This document shows, one piece after another, positions 1 through 7,352 of a stretch of 15,003 bases of DNA. The notes beneath the pieces are model-generated. The model searched no databases. It had not been told where the DNA came from and was given only the letters and a program-made list of their open reading frames with translations. The DNA comes from an uncultured Lachnospiraceae bacterium (lineage in GTDB: Bacteria; Bacillota_A; Clostridia; Lachnospirales; Lachnospiraceae): positions 1 through 15,003 of the forward strand of contig CADBNA010000291.1 of assembly GCA_902795835.1 (NCBI GenBank), read 5' to 3'. Numbering within the stretch: position 1 is the stretch's first letter; the number at the start of each line of letters is the position of its first letter. A program made the position numbers and the translations under genes.

Positions 1-1
1 C

Positions 2-685
2 ACGACGCCGGCTCAGCTGAAGAATCTTCTGTATACTCTGTTTGTAGTCGTCATGACAGTGCTGATTGCCATTGTTGTCGCCTATCTCCTGGCGCTGTAC
101 CTGCGTTTCACCAAATCGCCCATCGCAAAAACAATCGGAACATTGTATTTGCTGCCGCGTTTTGTCCCTGCCATGTGCGCAGTATACGCCATGATAACGA
201 TCATCCGTGATTCGGGTATGATCAACCGGATCGGCCTCCTGTTTGGCAAAGACATCCATCTCGGACTGATGTACCACGCAAACGGCCTGATCCTGATGAA
301 CCTGTGGTTTAATATCCCGTTTGCAGCCATGATGATCACGGCCGGTCTCGGAGCAATACCGGATTCCATCATAGAAGGAGCCCGCGACGTGGGCGCCGGC
401 AGATGGAAAGTATTCACATCTATGATATTGCCGCTTTCCGTGAAAGATGTTATTATAGCGGCAACATTTGTATGGATGACCAATGTCGGCTCCTTTACGA
501 CTCCCTACCTGATGGGCGGCACGGCACCGAAGATGCTGGGCATAGCGCTGTTTGACCAGTTCAACAAATATCTGGCATATAACAAGGCTGCAGCTCTGTC
601 CGTCATCATGTTCCTGATCTGCGCTGTTTCGGCAGGCGTATATATTTATACGAATCTGAAGGACAACGAATGGGAAGGACAGTGA
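2..685 (+). CDS. ABC transporter permease, binding-protein-dependent type (5' end missing)
   Basis: This is the inner-membrane permease of an ABC importer that passes a solute delivered by a binding protein. The frame is open to the left edge of the window, so the true start lies outside; the internal ATG at 53 is not a credible start. Several hydrophobic segments are visible. The cytoplasmic EAA loop, which docks onto the ATPase, reads EGARDVGAGRWKVF followed by LPLS and fits the family consensus EAA-3x-G-9x-LP. The overall pattern resembles the PotB/PotC, ThiP and Fe3+ permease group, but the substrate cannot be read from this piece. A strong terminator 40 nt after the stop, and an unrelated gene next, make this the last gene of its operon. 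The binding protein, ATPase and any partner permease should lie to the left. Confidence 0.9.
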   Translation, partial: TTPAQLKNLLYTLFVVVMTVLIAIVVAYLLALYLRFTKSPIAKTIGTLYLLPRFVPAMCAVYAMITIIRDSGMINRIGLLFGKDIHLGLMYHANGLILMNLWFNIPFAAMMITAGLGAIPDSIIEGARDVGAGRWKVFTSMILPLSVKDVIIAATFVWMTNVGSFTTPYLMGGTAPKMLGIALFDQFNKYLAYNKAAALSVIMFLICAVSAGVYIYTNLKDNEWEGQ

Positions 686-724
686 CACTGACCAGCCGGT
701 GCTGCTGAAAGGACAATGTCTTTT

Positions 725-752
725 AAAGGGCGGACGGCTGTCCGCCCTTTTT
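725..752 (+). terminator. Strong intrinsic terminator after the ABC permease gene
   Basis: An 11-bp perfect stem (AAAGGGCGGAC / GTCCGCCCTTT) with a GGCT loop runs directly into a T run. The A-rich 5' arm means it could also work on the minus strand. It lies inside the 5' extension that a GTG start at 699 would give the next gene, which argues for the later start at 783. Confidence 0.93.
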
Positions 753-782
753 AAATATCATGAAAAGAAAGGCTCTAAAGAT

Positions 783-1508
783 ATGACCCTGATTCAGTAT
801 ATGGAGGGACAGTTTTCCACCATTCAGGTGCTTGATTTCTTTGCCAGGATCCTGCTGGCCTGTCTGTGCGGAGGCATTATCGGTTTTGAGAGAAGCAAGA
901 GACTGAAGGATGCGGGAATACGGACGCATGTGATTGTCTGCTGTACGGCCGCGCTGCTCATGATCATATCCAAGTACGGTTTTGCAGATCTGGTAAGCGA
1001 TGCGGAAAAACTGTACAACGGCGTCAAGGAGGCGGATCCGGCGAGGGTGGCGGCCCAGGTCGTCAGCGGCGTGAGCTTTCTCGGCGCAGGTGCCATTTTT
1101 CATAATAAGAATTATACAAAGGGTCTTACGACGGCGGCCGGTATCTGGGCGACAGCCGGCATAGGCCTTGCTGTCGGTGCCGGAATGGTCAAGGTGGGCG
1201 TTTTCACGACCCTTCTGATCACTGTCCTGCAGTTTGTGATGCATTTCTTTACCTATGGCCTGGATTCCATGTCCAAAGCCTATATGGAGTTTGAAGTGAC
1301 GGACAAAAAGGCTTTCAAGGAAACACTGGTTTCTCTGGAGAAGGAACTGAAGGGGACCATAACAGAAAGCAGCATCCGGAACGGGAAAAACGGAAAGGTG
1401 CGCTACAAGATCCTCATGCAGACAAAGAAAGATATCCAGATGAAGTACCTGGATGATTTTTCGGACAGACATGCCGAGATTGAGGCAGTATCGCTCAAAT
1501 ACCTGTAA
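783..1508 (+). CDS. MgtC/SapB family membrane protein
   Basis: This 241-residue inner-membrane protein belongs to the MgtC/SapB family, whose best-known member supports growth in low Mg2+ and modulates the F1Fo ATPase in Salmonella. Most homologues in Firmicutes are uncharacterised. Family hallmarks are visible. An N-terminal GGIIGFERSKR block precedes AGIRTH near residue 45. A central RVAAQVVSGVSFLGAGAIFH stretch is followed by GLTTAAGIWATAGIGLAVGAG. Four or five hydrophobic segments lie within about residues 15-165. A soluble C-terminal domain of about 75 residues follows, probably ACT-like as in related proteins. The ATG at 783 was chosen because a GTG 28 codons earlier would translate through the terminator at 725-752, and a GAAAGG sequence sits about 10 nt before 783. 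No clear promoter fits between terminator and start. A terminator follows the gene, so it may be monocistronic. Confidence 0.9.
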   Translation: MTLIQYMEGQFSTIQVLDFFARILLACLCGGIIGFERSKRLKDAGIRTHVIVCCTAALLMIISKYGFADLVSDAEKLYNGVKEADPARVAAQVVSGVSFLGAGAIFHNKNYTKGLTTAAGIWATAGIGLAVGAGMVKVGVFTTLLITVLQFVMHFFTYGLDSMSKAYMEFEVTDKKAFKETLVSLEKELKGTITESSIRNGKNGKVRYKILMQTKKDIQMKYLDDFSDRHAEIEAVSLKYL

Positions 1509-1526
1509 GAATTATTGCAGTACAGC

Positions 1527-1554
1527 AAGGCGGCCGGGAGAGGCTGCCTTTTTT
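1527..1554 (+). terminator. Intrinsic terminator after the MgtC-family gene
   Basis: A stem AAGGCGGCC / GGCTGCCTT (one G-T wobble) with loop GGGAGA is followed immediately by TTTT. It lies 18 nt past the stop codon at 1508. Confidence 0.88.
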
Positions 1555-1608
1555 ATATGAAAGCCGGCGGAGGGCTGTTTCTGCATACAGCCGTCAGAAG
1601 GCGCGCCC

Positions 1609-1637
1609 TTGCTATCCGGCGGCTTTGGTGTTATATT
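1609..1637 (+). promoter_or_regulatory. Candidate sigma-70-type promoter for the YitT-family gene
   Basis: TTGCTA and TATATT are separated by exactly 17 bp, which places the transcription start near 1644 and gives a leader of about 64 nt. It lies downstream of the preceding terminator, as expected for an independent unit. The call rests on match to consensus only. Confidence 0.55.
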
Positions 1638-1707
1638 CGGGAGAGCAGTAAGACGGATAAGCAGTTGATAATGTCCGGACCGGCATCATCCGGAGAAAGC
1701 GAATACA

Positions 1708-2562
1708 ATGAATTATCTGACAAAGAAAAATTTTATTACCTCGGGCTGTGTGATCGCTTCGGCTCTGCTGCTGGCGTTTGTCACCAATACGTTCATCCAG
1801 CCGGCGGGTCTGCTGTCCGGGGGCTTTATGGGCATCGCCATTCTGGTCAACAGGATCGGCTCGCTGTTTCATCTGAACATTCCCATTTCTGTTGTTCTCA
1901 GCCTGATTAATGTTCCTGTCGCCGCATTCTGCACAAAACAGATATCCCGGCGCTTTGTGTTTTTTTCCATTCTTCAGGTTCTGCTGACATCTCTGTTTAT
2001 ACAGATCCTGCCGTCTATCCCGGTTTTCGATGATGATATCCTGAATATTGTATTTGGCGGTGTTCTGAACGGGCTTGCCATCGCAATTGCCCTCCGGGGC
2101 AATGCCTCTACGGGGGGAACGGATTTCATCGCACTTTATGTGGCAAACCGGACGGGAAAGGAAATCTGGATGCAGGTGTTTGTATTCAACTGTGTGCTGC
2201 TGCTGATTTTCGGATATCTGTTCGGGTTTGAGAAGGCCGGGTATTCTATTCTGTTCCAGTTCTGTTCGACCCGGACGATTTCCACCTTTCACAGCCGGTA
2301 CAAAAGGATTTCCCTGGAAATATTTACACAGAAGCCGGATGAGGTTCTGGATGCGTACCTGGCGCATTTCCGGCATGGCATTACGACTATTCACGCCCAG
2401 GGCGGCTACAGTCATCAGGACACTTCTCTTCTGATCGCCATCATCTCCAGCTATGAGCTTTCGGAAGCCGTTGACGCCCTCAGGAAGGCGGATCCGGCCA
2501 TCCTGATCAATGTGACAAAATCGGAACAGTTTATCGGAAAGTTCTACCAGGACGCCATGTGA
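1708..2562 (+). CDS. YitT family membrane protein (DUF161 plus DUF2179)
   Basis: This 284-residue protein has the standard length and architecture of the YitT family. Five or so hydrophobic segments span residues 8-185 (YitT/DUF161 region). A soluble C-terminal DUF2179 domain covers roughly residues 205-275. Typical signatures are visible: FIQPAGLLSGGFMGIAIL near residue 30, NASTGGTDFIAL near residue 132, and HAQGGYS in the C-terminal domain followed by DPAILINV. The family is membrane-bound with no firmly established transport substrate, so only the family is named. The start has GGAGAAAG about 9 nt upstream. Its own promoter candidate and the upstream terminator suggest it starts a transcript. 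No convincing terminator follows, so read-through into the cardiolipin synthase gene is possible. Confidence 0.93.
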   Translation: MNYLTKKNFITSGCVIASALLLAFVTNTFIQPAGLLSGGFMGIAILVNRIGSLFHLNIPISVVLSLINVPVAAFCTKQISRRFVFFSILQVLLTSLFIQILPSIPVFDDDILNIVFGGVLNGLAIAIALRGNASTGGTDFIALYVANRTGKEIWMQVFVFNCVLLLIFGYLFGFEKAGYSILFQFCSTRTISTFHSRYKRISLEIFTQKPDEVLDAYLAHFRHGITTIHAQGGYSHQDTSLLIAIISSYELSEAVDALRKADPAILINVTKSEQFIGKFYQDAM

Positions 2563-2686
2563 CGGCTGCAGGCATGCCCTTACGCATGGGACACGCAGGA
2601 AGACGGTCAAATGAGAAAAAGACGACAGTTTTTCTGAAAGGGCGGAATGATCTGACGGAGATACCCATCTGAAAAACGGGGAAGTA

Positions 2687-4270
2687 ATGAAAAAAACTAA
2701 GGGATACACAGAAACAGAGACCATGATCAGCCTCATTCCGAAAAGGAGGAGAGGCATTTTGCGCCTGGTATTCAGCCGTTTGGGACTGGCGCTTCTGCTG
2801 TTGCTGCTGGAGATAGTTGTTTTCTTTTATGTTATTGTCCTGTTTGACGGCTCTGTCCAGTGGTTTGCGACTGTGCGGACAGGACTTTCCGTCATTATGA
2901 TTTTTTATCTTTTTAACTGTGCCATGGATGCCACTGCAAAGCTGACCTGGCTGTTTCTGCTGATGCTGTTCCCTGTGCCGGGCGCGGTTTTTCTCTGGTT
3001 TACAAGGATGGGTATAGGCCACAGGAGTGCCAAAAGAAAAGTGCAGAGTCTCATTGACAAGACCCGGCACAGCCTGCCGCAGGATGAGACAGTTTTACGC
3101 ACACCGGCACTGTCTGTATCCGGTACGGATGATCTGTGCCGCTTTCTGAACAGGAGCGGCTGCTTTCCGATATATGCCGACACGGAGGTCCGGTATTTTC
3201 CTGTCGGAGAAAAGGCTTTTGCCGCTATGACGGAAGAACTGAAAAAGGCAGAGAAATTCATTTTTCTGGAGTTTTTTATCATTGGCGAAGGCCTTATGTG
3301 GGGCAGTATTCTGAAGATTCTCGCTGAAAAGGTAAAACAGGGCGTTGACGTGCGGGTCATGTATGACGGCATGTGCGAGATGTCTACTCTCAGCTCAGAC
3401 TATCCCGAAAGGATGGCCCGGCTGGGAATCCGGTGCAAACATTTTACCCCTCTCCGGCCTTTTGTCTCATCCCAGTACAATTACCGGGATCACAGGAAAA
3501 TCATGGTCATAGACGGCAGGACAGCCTTCACCGGCGGCATCAACCTGGCAGACGAATATATCAATGAAGTGGAACGCTTCGGGCACTGGAAGGACACGGC
3601 GGTCATGCTGAGGGGAGCAGCCGTGCCCAGCTTTACGCTGCTGTTCCTGCAGATGTGGAACCTTTCCGAGCAGAACCCGGTCTGGGAGGAAATCCATGCG
3701 CCGGTATCTCCATGCCGGGCAAAAGGCTGGGTGATGCCGTACGGGGACTGCCCCCTCGACGGGGAAAAGGTCGGAGAAAGCGTCTATATTGATATCCTGT
3801 ACAGGGCAAAGACCTATGTGCACATCATGACACCCTATCTGATCCTGGACAATGAGATGGAAACAGCCCTGAAGTATGCGGCACAGCGCGGTATCGACGT
3901 GCGGATCATTCTCCCTGGAATACCGGATAAGAAAAGTGCCTGGTCCCTGGCAAAATCCCATTACCGTTCCCTGCTCTCCGCCGGCGTGAAAATATATGAA
4001 TATTTGCCCGGCTTTGTACATGCGAAGGTAGTTGTGAGTGATGATGAGAAGGCGGTGGTCGGCACGATCAATCTGGATTACCGCAGTTTGTATCATAATT
4101 ATGAGTGTGCGGCCTATCTGTACCGGACTGACTGTATCCCGGAGATCGAACAGGATTTTCTGGACACGCAGGAAAAAAGCCTGACGGTTACAGAGGATAC
4201 GATCCGGCAGGAGAGCATTCTGCTGAAAGGGATGGGAGCGTTTATAAAACTGGTCGCCCCTCTGATGTAG
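2687..4270 (+). CDS. cls: Cardiolipin synthase (phospholipase D superfamily)
   Basis: This membrane enzyme joins two phosphatidylglycerol molecules to form cardiolipin and glycerol. The 527-residue length is normal for bacterial ClsA-type enzymes. Three hydrophobic segments lie near the N-terminus (about residues 25-52, 62-80 and 86-105), the last two forming the PLDNc-like membrane anchor. Two PLD/HKD motifs follow: H269, K271, D276 with the downstream GGIN, and H445, K447, D452 with the downstream GTINLDYRS. Both are intact, so the enzyme should be active. The ATG at 2687 has GGGGA a few nucleotides upstream, a rather short spacing; an internal ATG at residue 13 is a weaker alternative. The gene lies 124 nt after the YitT-family gene and may be co-transcribed with it. 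Confidence 0.95.
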   Translation: MKKTKGYTETETMISLIPKRRRGILRLVFSRLGLALLLLLLEIVVFFYVIVLFDGSVQWFATVRTGLSVIMIFYLFNCAMDATAKLTWLFLLMLFPVPGAVFLWFTRMGIGHRSAKRKVQSLIDKTRHSLPQDETVLRTPALSVSGTDDLCRFLNRSGCFPIYADTEVRYFPVGEKAFAAMTEELKKAEKFIFLEFFIIGEGLMWGSILKILAEKVKQGVDVRVMYDGMCEMSTLSSDYPERMARLGIRCKHFTPLRPFVSSQYNYRDHRKIMVIDGRTAFTGGINLADEYINEVERFGHWKDTAVMLRGAAVPSFTLLFLQMWNLSEQNPVWEEIHAPVSPCRAKGWVMPYGDCPLDGEKVGESVYIDILYRAKTYVHIMTPYLILDNEMETALKYAAQRGIDVRIILPGIPDKKSAWSLAKSHYRSLLSAGVKIYEYLPGFVHAKVVVSDDEKAVVGTINLDYRSLYHNYECAAYLYRTDCIPEIEQDFLDTQEKSLTVTEDTIRQESILLKGMGAFIKLVAPLM

Positions 4271-4336
4271 GTATGGCCCTCATTAAATGATATTTTCCTG
4301 CAGTTAAACACTGAGACAATAAACAGCAGGCTGAGT

Positions 4337-5137
4337 TTGAAAACAGACATGAGAGATTCGGCATACGAAGCAGTAATTTTTGACATGGATGGAACGGTGC
4401 TGAACACGGTGGACGATCTGACGGCAGCTATGAACTATGCCATGAAAAAGACAGGTCACCGGTGCGATTACACCGGTCCGGACACAAAGTGCTTTTTCGG
4501 CAGCGGTGTCCGCACGGCTGTCAGGAGAGCACTTGCCATGGAAGCGGGGGCCGGCCGGAAAGTACTGGATGTGGTCGGAACAGAAGGGGAACGGGATTCC
4601 TGCAGAAAAAACGGGCTGTACAGATATCTGTCAGCTGATCCTGCCGAGACGGACCGGATCCTTGGTGTCTTCCGCCCGTATTATGAAGACCATTGCAGGG
4701 ACAGAACAGCGCCTTACCCGGGCATACCGGAACTGCTGCAGACACTCCGGGAGGCAGGAATCTGCACAGCGGTTGTATCCAACAAGCCGGATCAGGCCGT
4801 GCAGCTGCTGACAGATGAACTGTTTCCGGCCATGTTTGACACGGCTTGCGGAGAGCGGGAAGGCCTGCCGCGCAAACCGGCCCCGGATATGGTGCTTCAG
4901 GTATTGAAACAGTTGTCGGTTTCCCCGGAAAAAGCCCTGCTTGTCGGTGATTCGGAGATTGACATACAGACAGCAGCCAGGGCAGGGATCGACTGCTGCG
5001 CCGTAACCTGGGGTTTTCGGACAGCGGAGTATCTGCAGAAGCTGCAGCCGGAAATGATGGCCGATACGGTAGAGGAGCTGGAGAAATTAATAGAAGGAGT
5101 CAAAAGGGAAGGTTCTCTTGACAGGAGGTTTTCATGA
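4337..5137 (+). CDS. HAD-family hydrolase, phosphoglycolate phosphatase-like
   Basis: This is a haloacid dehalogenase superfamily phosphatase of 266 residues. Motif I is DMDGT (nucleophile D16, acid D18). A helical cap covers about residues 24-110. Motif II is S148-N149, the motif III lysine is K180 in RKPAPD, and motif IV is GDSEID (D205, D209). This order and spacing fit the Gph/PGMB/pyrophosphatase (PpaX) group. The substrate cannot be fixed from sequence. A TTG start at 4337 is preferred because CAGG ends 6 nt before it, while the ATG at 4349 (residue 5) has no visible ribosome binding site. The stop overlaps the start of the radical SAM gene by 4 nt, so the two are likely translationally coupled and functionally linked. 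Confidence 0.9.
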   Translation: MKTDMRDSAYEAVIFDMDGTVLNTVDDLTAAMNYAMKKTGHRCDYTGPDTKCFFGSGVRTAVRRALAMEAGAGRKVLDVVGTEGERDSCRKNGLYRYLSADPAETDRILGVFRPYYEDHCRDRTAPYPGIPELLQTLREAGICTAVVSNKPDQAVQLLTDELFPAMFDTACGEREGLPRKPAPDMVLQVLKQLSVSPEKALLVGDSEIDIQTAARAGIDCCAVTWGFRTAEYLQKLQPEMMADTVEELEKLIEGVKREGSLDRRFS

Positions 5138-6003
5138 ACTACGAAGGCGCTGTTTACCGCCCGCCAAGTGAAGCCGGCAGTTTTATTCTGCAGGTGACGA
5201 TCGGGTGTGCCAGGAACACGTGTACGTTTTGCACAATGTACAAGGACAAGAAGTTCCGCATGCGGCATATGGATGAGATATTTGCAGACATTGAAGAGGT
5301 GCATGCTTATTACGGCGACCGCATCCGCCGCATATTTCTGGCGGACGGAGATGCGCTGATCATGCCGGCAGAGAAGCTCCTGGAGATTCTGGCGGAACTT
5401 CGCCGGCAGTTTCCTTCTGCAGAGCGCATTACATCCTACGGGGCCCCGAAGGACGTACTCGGAAAATCCCCGGAGGAGCTGAGAGCGCTGCGGGAGGCGG
5501 GCCTGACCATGATCTATATGGGTCTGGAGTCCGGGGATGAGGAGGTGCTGCGGCATGTGCGCAAGGGAGCGACCGCAGAGGAGATCATCGAAGCAGGACA
5601 AAAACTGAAGGCTGCGGGCATGCAGACGTCGATCACCCTGATTTCCGGTCTTGGCGGGCGGAAACGGCTGCGGGAGCATGCCGTCCACAGCGCAGAGGCC
5701 ATCTCTGCGATGAAACCGGACTACGTAGGCTTTCTGACTCTGATGGTGGAGCCGGGGGCGCCCATGCTTGAGGAGCTGGAGAGGGGAGAGATGGAGCTTC
5801 TGACACCGGAGGAGGTGGCAGAGGAACTGGAACTGTTCCTGAACCATGCAGATGCGGAGGGCTGTGTGTTCCGGTCCAACCATGCATCTAACTACATCAT
5901 GCTGGGCGGGACGCTGAACCGGGATATCCCGGCCATGCTGGGCCAGATTGAGAGGGCCCGCGAAGAGGGACGGTTCCGGTCGGAAAAGTGGAGGGCCCTG
6001 TAA
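5134..6003 (+). CDS. Radical SAM protein, B12-independent Elp3-like fold
   Basis: This 289-residue protein has a radical SAM core. The cluster-binding cysteines are C25, C30 and C33, spaced CX4CX2C (CARNTCTFC) rather than the textbook CX3CX2C. It is followed by MYKDKKFR and, later, an IYMGLESGD segment that matches the glycyl/GLESG SAM-binding region of the superfamily. No cobalamin-binding, SPASM or TRAM domain is seen. I recall similar small clostridial radical SAM proteins beginning with YRPPSEA, all without assigned reactions, so no substrate is proposed. Translation starts with an ATG inside the HAD stop overlap, behind a strong AGGAGG. No terminator was found after the stop. Confidence 0.9.
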   Translation: MNYEGAVYRPPSEAGSFILQVTIGCARNTCTFCTMYKDKKFRMRHMDEIFADIEEVHAYYGDRIRRIFLADGDALIMPAEKLLEILAELRRQFPSAERITSYGAPKDVLGKSPEELRALREAGLTMIYMGLESGDEEVLRHVRKGATAEEIIEAGQKLKAAGMQTSITLISGLGGRKRLREHAVHSAEAISAMKPDYVGFLTLMVEPGAPMLEELERGEMELLTPEEVAEELELFLNHADAEGCVFRSNHASNYIMLGGTLNRDIPAMLGQIERAREEGRFRSEKWRAL

Positions 6004-6053
6004 AGGTTTCATTGTCTGTACAACTTTCACAGCCGGTACAGCGTGATCGCGAA
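6004..6053. other. Intergenic segment after the radical SAM gene
   Basis: No terminator hairpin is visible here. The one item of note is GTACAGCGTGATC at 6036-6048, just upstream of the -35 element. It recurs with one difference at 9941-9953. Confidence 0.4.
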
Positions 6054-6082
6054 TTGACGCCGAACTGTTGTCGTGATATGAT
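6054..6082 (+). promoter_or_regulatory. Sigma-70-type promoter of the ABC importer operon
   Basis: TTGACG (6054-6059) and TATGAT (6077-6082) are each one base from consensus and are separated by the optimal 17 bp. Transcription should begin near 6089, leaving an untranslated leader of about 236 nt before the binding-protein gene. Confidence 0.75.
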
Positions 6083-6088
6083 CTTGTT

Positions 6089-6325
6089 GTAAGCATCTAA
6101 CATACACGCAGCAGGCACCGGTCCGAACCGGCCTGCACAACGGATGACAGGAAGGAAGACCTGCCTGCAGAATGCATCAGGACGGGTGTCAGGATCACAA
6201 GCCACACGATCGGTACAGACAGTTGCGGAGATATGTCCTAATGTTTTCATGCGTGCTTCTTCCATATCCGGGAGGATATGTGAAGAAGTATTTTATTTGC
6301 CGGGAGGCAGAAAGGAAAACGCAGT
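6089..6325 (+). promoter_or_regulatory. Long structured 5' leader, candidate riboswitch or attenuator
   Basis: About 236 nt lie between the predicted transcription start and the ATG at 6326, with no credible coding content. A hairpin at 6111-6136 pairs GCAGG/CCTGC and CCGGT/ACCGG around a CCGA loop. The same 5' arm (GCAGGCA, 6111-6117) could instead pair with TGCCTGC (6162-6168). CAGG occurs four times and CCTG three times between 6112 and 6193, so exclusive pairings are possible. AAGACCTGCCTG (6156-6167) resembles the 3' B12 box of cobalamin riboswitches, but the other conserved blocks were not found. A terminator-like hairpin follows at 6256-6298. No known riboswitch class can be assigned by eye. 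Confidence 0.5.
6256..6298 (+). terminator. Terminator-like hairpin in the importer leader (candidate attenuator)
   Basis: CTTCTTCCATATCC pairs with GGATATG, one unpaired T, then GAAGAAG, making a 14-bp stem with a GGGA loop. A T-rich TATTTTATTT tract follows directly. It ends 27 nt before the start codon. CGGAGATATG at 6226-6235 could pair with CATATCCG (6263-6270) with a two-base bulge, which would break the hairpin. This is the arrangement expected of an antiterminator. The pairing is by inspection, with no energy calculation. Confidence 0.6.
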
Positions 6326-7330
6326 ATGAAACATTTTGGCAAGATTCTTTCACTTACATTGTGCATCGGTATGATTGCCGGATCCGCAGTTGCCGTTACG
6401 GCTGACGAAACAGCATATCCGGTCGCCTGGTCACAGACTCTGGACGGAAATGACTATGATTTCGAAATAGCCCAGGCTCCGGAAAAGGCCGTATCGATGT
6501 CGCAGGCTACCACGGAAATGATGCTGGCGCTGGGTCTGGCTGACAAAATGGCCGGCACTGCTTTTCTTGAGGAAGAGATCTATGAGCCGCTGGCTGATGA
6601 ATACGCCAAAGTACCTGTCCTGGCAGAGAAGTGGCCGTCCTATGAGGATTTTATGGCAGCTGCCCCGGATTTTACAACCGGCTGGGCGGTACCCTTCACA
6701 CAGCGCGCCATTCCGGCCGCGGACATTGTCAAGCAGGACATCCCGATCTTTGTTCCGGAATCCATGCGCAGTACGGATGCCACACTGGACACACTGTTTG
6801 ATGATCTTCTGTTTTACGGTGAGATTTTTGATGCCCAGGACGCCGCCCAGGCATATGTAGACGCCGAGAAAGCAAAGCTGGAAGAGGTTACCGCACAGCT
6901 GGAGGGCCTGGATGAGGTCAGCGTATTCATCTATGATTCCACGGATGATGATGACCAGATCTATACCGCTTTTGAGGGATACACCACCAATCTGCTGAAG
7001 CTGATCGGCGCCAACAATATCCTTTCCGGAAAAGGCGTAGACGCAACATGGGACTATGCGAACTGGGAAGAGGTTATCGCATCCAATCCGGAATACATTA
7101 TCATCTGCGATTACAGCACCAGTATCCGGAACACGGATGATTTTGACGAGAAAGTGGCAAAGCTGAAAGAGAATCCCGCGCTTGCCGATATAGACGCTGT
7201 AAAGAATGACAATTTTATCCGCGTGCGTCTCTCCGAGATCACGCCAGGCGTGCGCAGTGTTGATGCGCTCGTACGTCTTGCCGGCGAGATCCACGGAACA
7301 GAGACCGAAGAGGCAGAAGAAGCCGCATAA
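6326..7330 (+). CDS. ABC transporter substrate-binding protein, FepB/FhuD/BtuF type
   Basis: This is the extracytoplasmic binding component of the importer encoded by the next two genes. Families of this kind bind ferric siderophores, haem or corrinoids; the ligand here is unknown. It has 334 residues. An N-terminal signal peptide (K2-K6 basic, hydrophobic to about A23) is followed by a probable signal peptidase I site near VTA-DE at residues 26/27. There is no proper lipobox: the only cysteine in the region, C13, follows L12. That is odd for a monoderm, where such proteins are usually lipoproteins. The start of the binding domain reads APEKAVSMSQATTEMMLALGL, the typical first helix and strand of the family. 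The C-terminus is acidic. AAAGGA lies 9 nt before the ATG. A terminator-like hairpin follows the gene. Confidence 0.9.
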   Translation: MKHFGKILSLTLCIGMIAGSAVAVTADETAYPVAWSQTLDGNDYDFEIAQAPEKAVSMSQATTEMMLALGLADKMAGTAFLEEEIYEPLADEYAKVPVLAEKWPSYEDFMAAAPDFTTGWAVPFTQRAIPAADIVKQDIPIFVPESMRSTDATLDTLFDDLLFYGEIFDAQDAAQAYVDAEKAKLEEVTAQLEGLDEVSVFIYDSTDDDDQIYTAFEGYTTNLLKLIGANNILSGKGVDATWDYANWEEVIASNPEYIIICDYSTSIRNTDDFDEKVAKLKENPALADIDAVKNDNFIRVRLSEITPGVRSVDALVRLAGEIHGTETEEAEEAA

Positions 7331-7352
7331 ACGGTTCAGATGCAGACCAGAA

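Noticed and set aside
1515..1910. 131-residue plus-strand frame before and into the YitT-family gene
   Set aside because: It covers a terminator and a promoter and overlaps the true gene in another frame.
2614..2635. AGAAAAA/TTTTTCT hairpin between the YitT-family and cardiolipin synthase genes
   Set aside because: The stem is almost purely A-T with no following T tract, so it is not a convincing terminator.
1612..2757. 381-residue minus-strand frame over the YitT-family gene
   Set aside because: Composition is typical of an antisense shadow (many Q, R and H), and the plus strand has a clear family match with promoter and ribosome binding site.
4897..6096. 399-residue minus-strand frame across the HAD and radical SAM genes
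   Set aside because: The plus-strand genes carry intact family motifs and a coupled start; the antisense product has no recognisable domain.
6144..6405. Short frames in the importer leader
   Set aside because: No ribosome binding site, no family resemblance, and one runs into the binding-protein gene in another frame. They overlap the hairpins of the leader.
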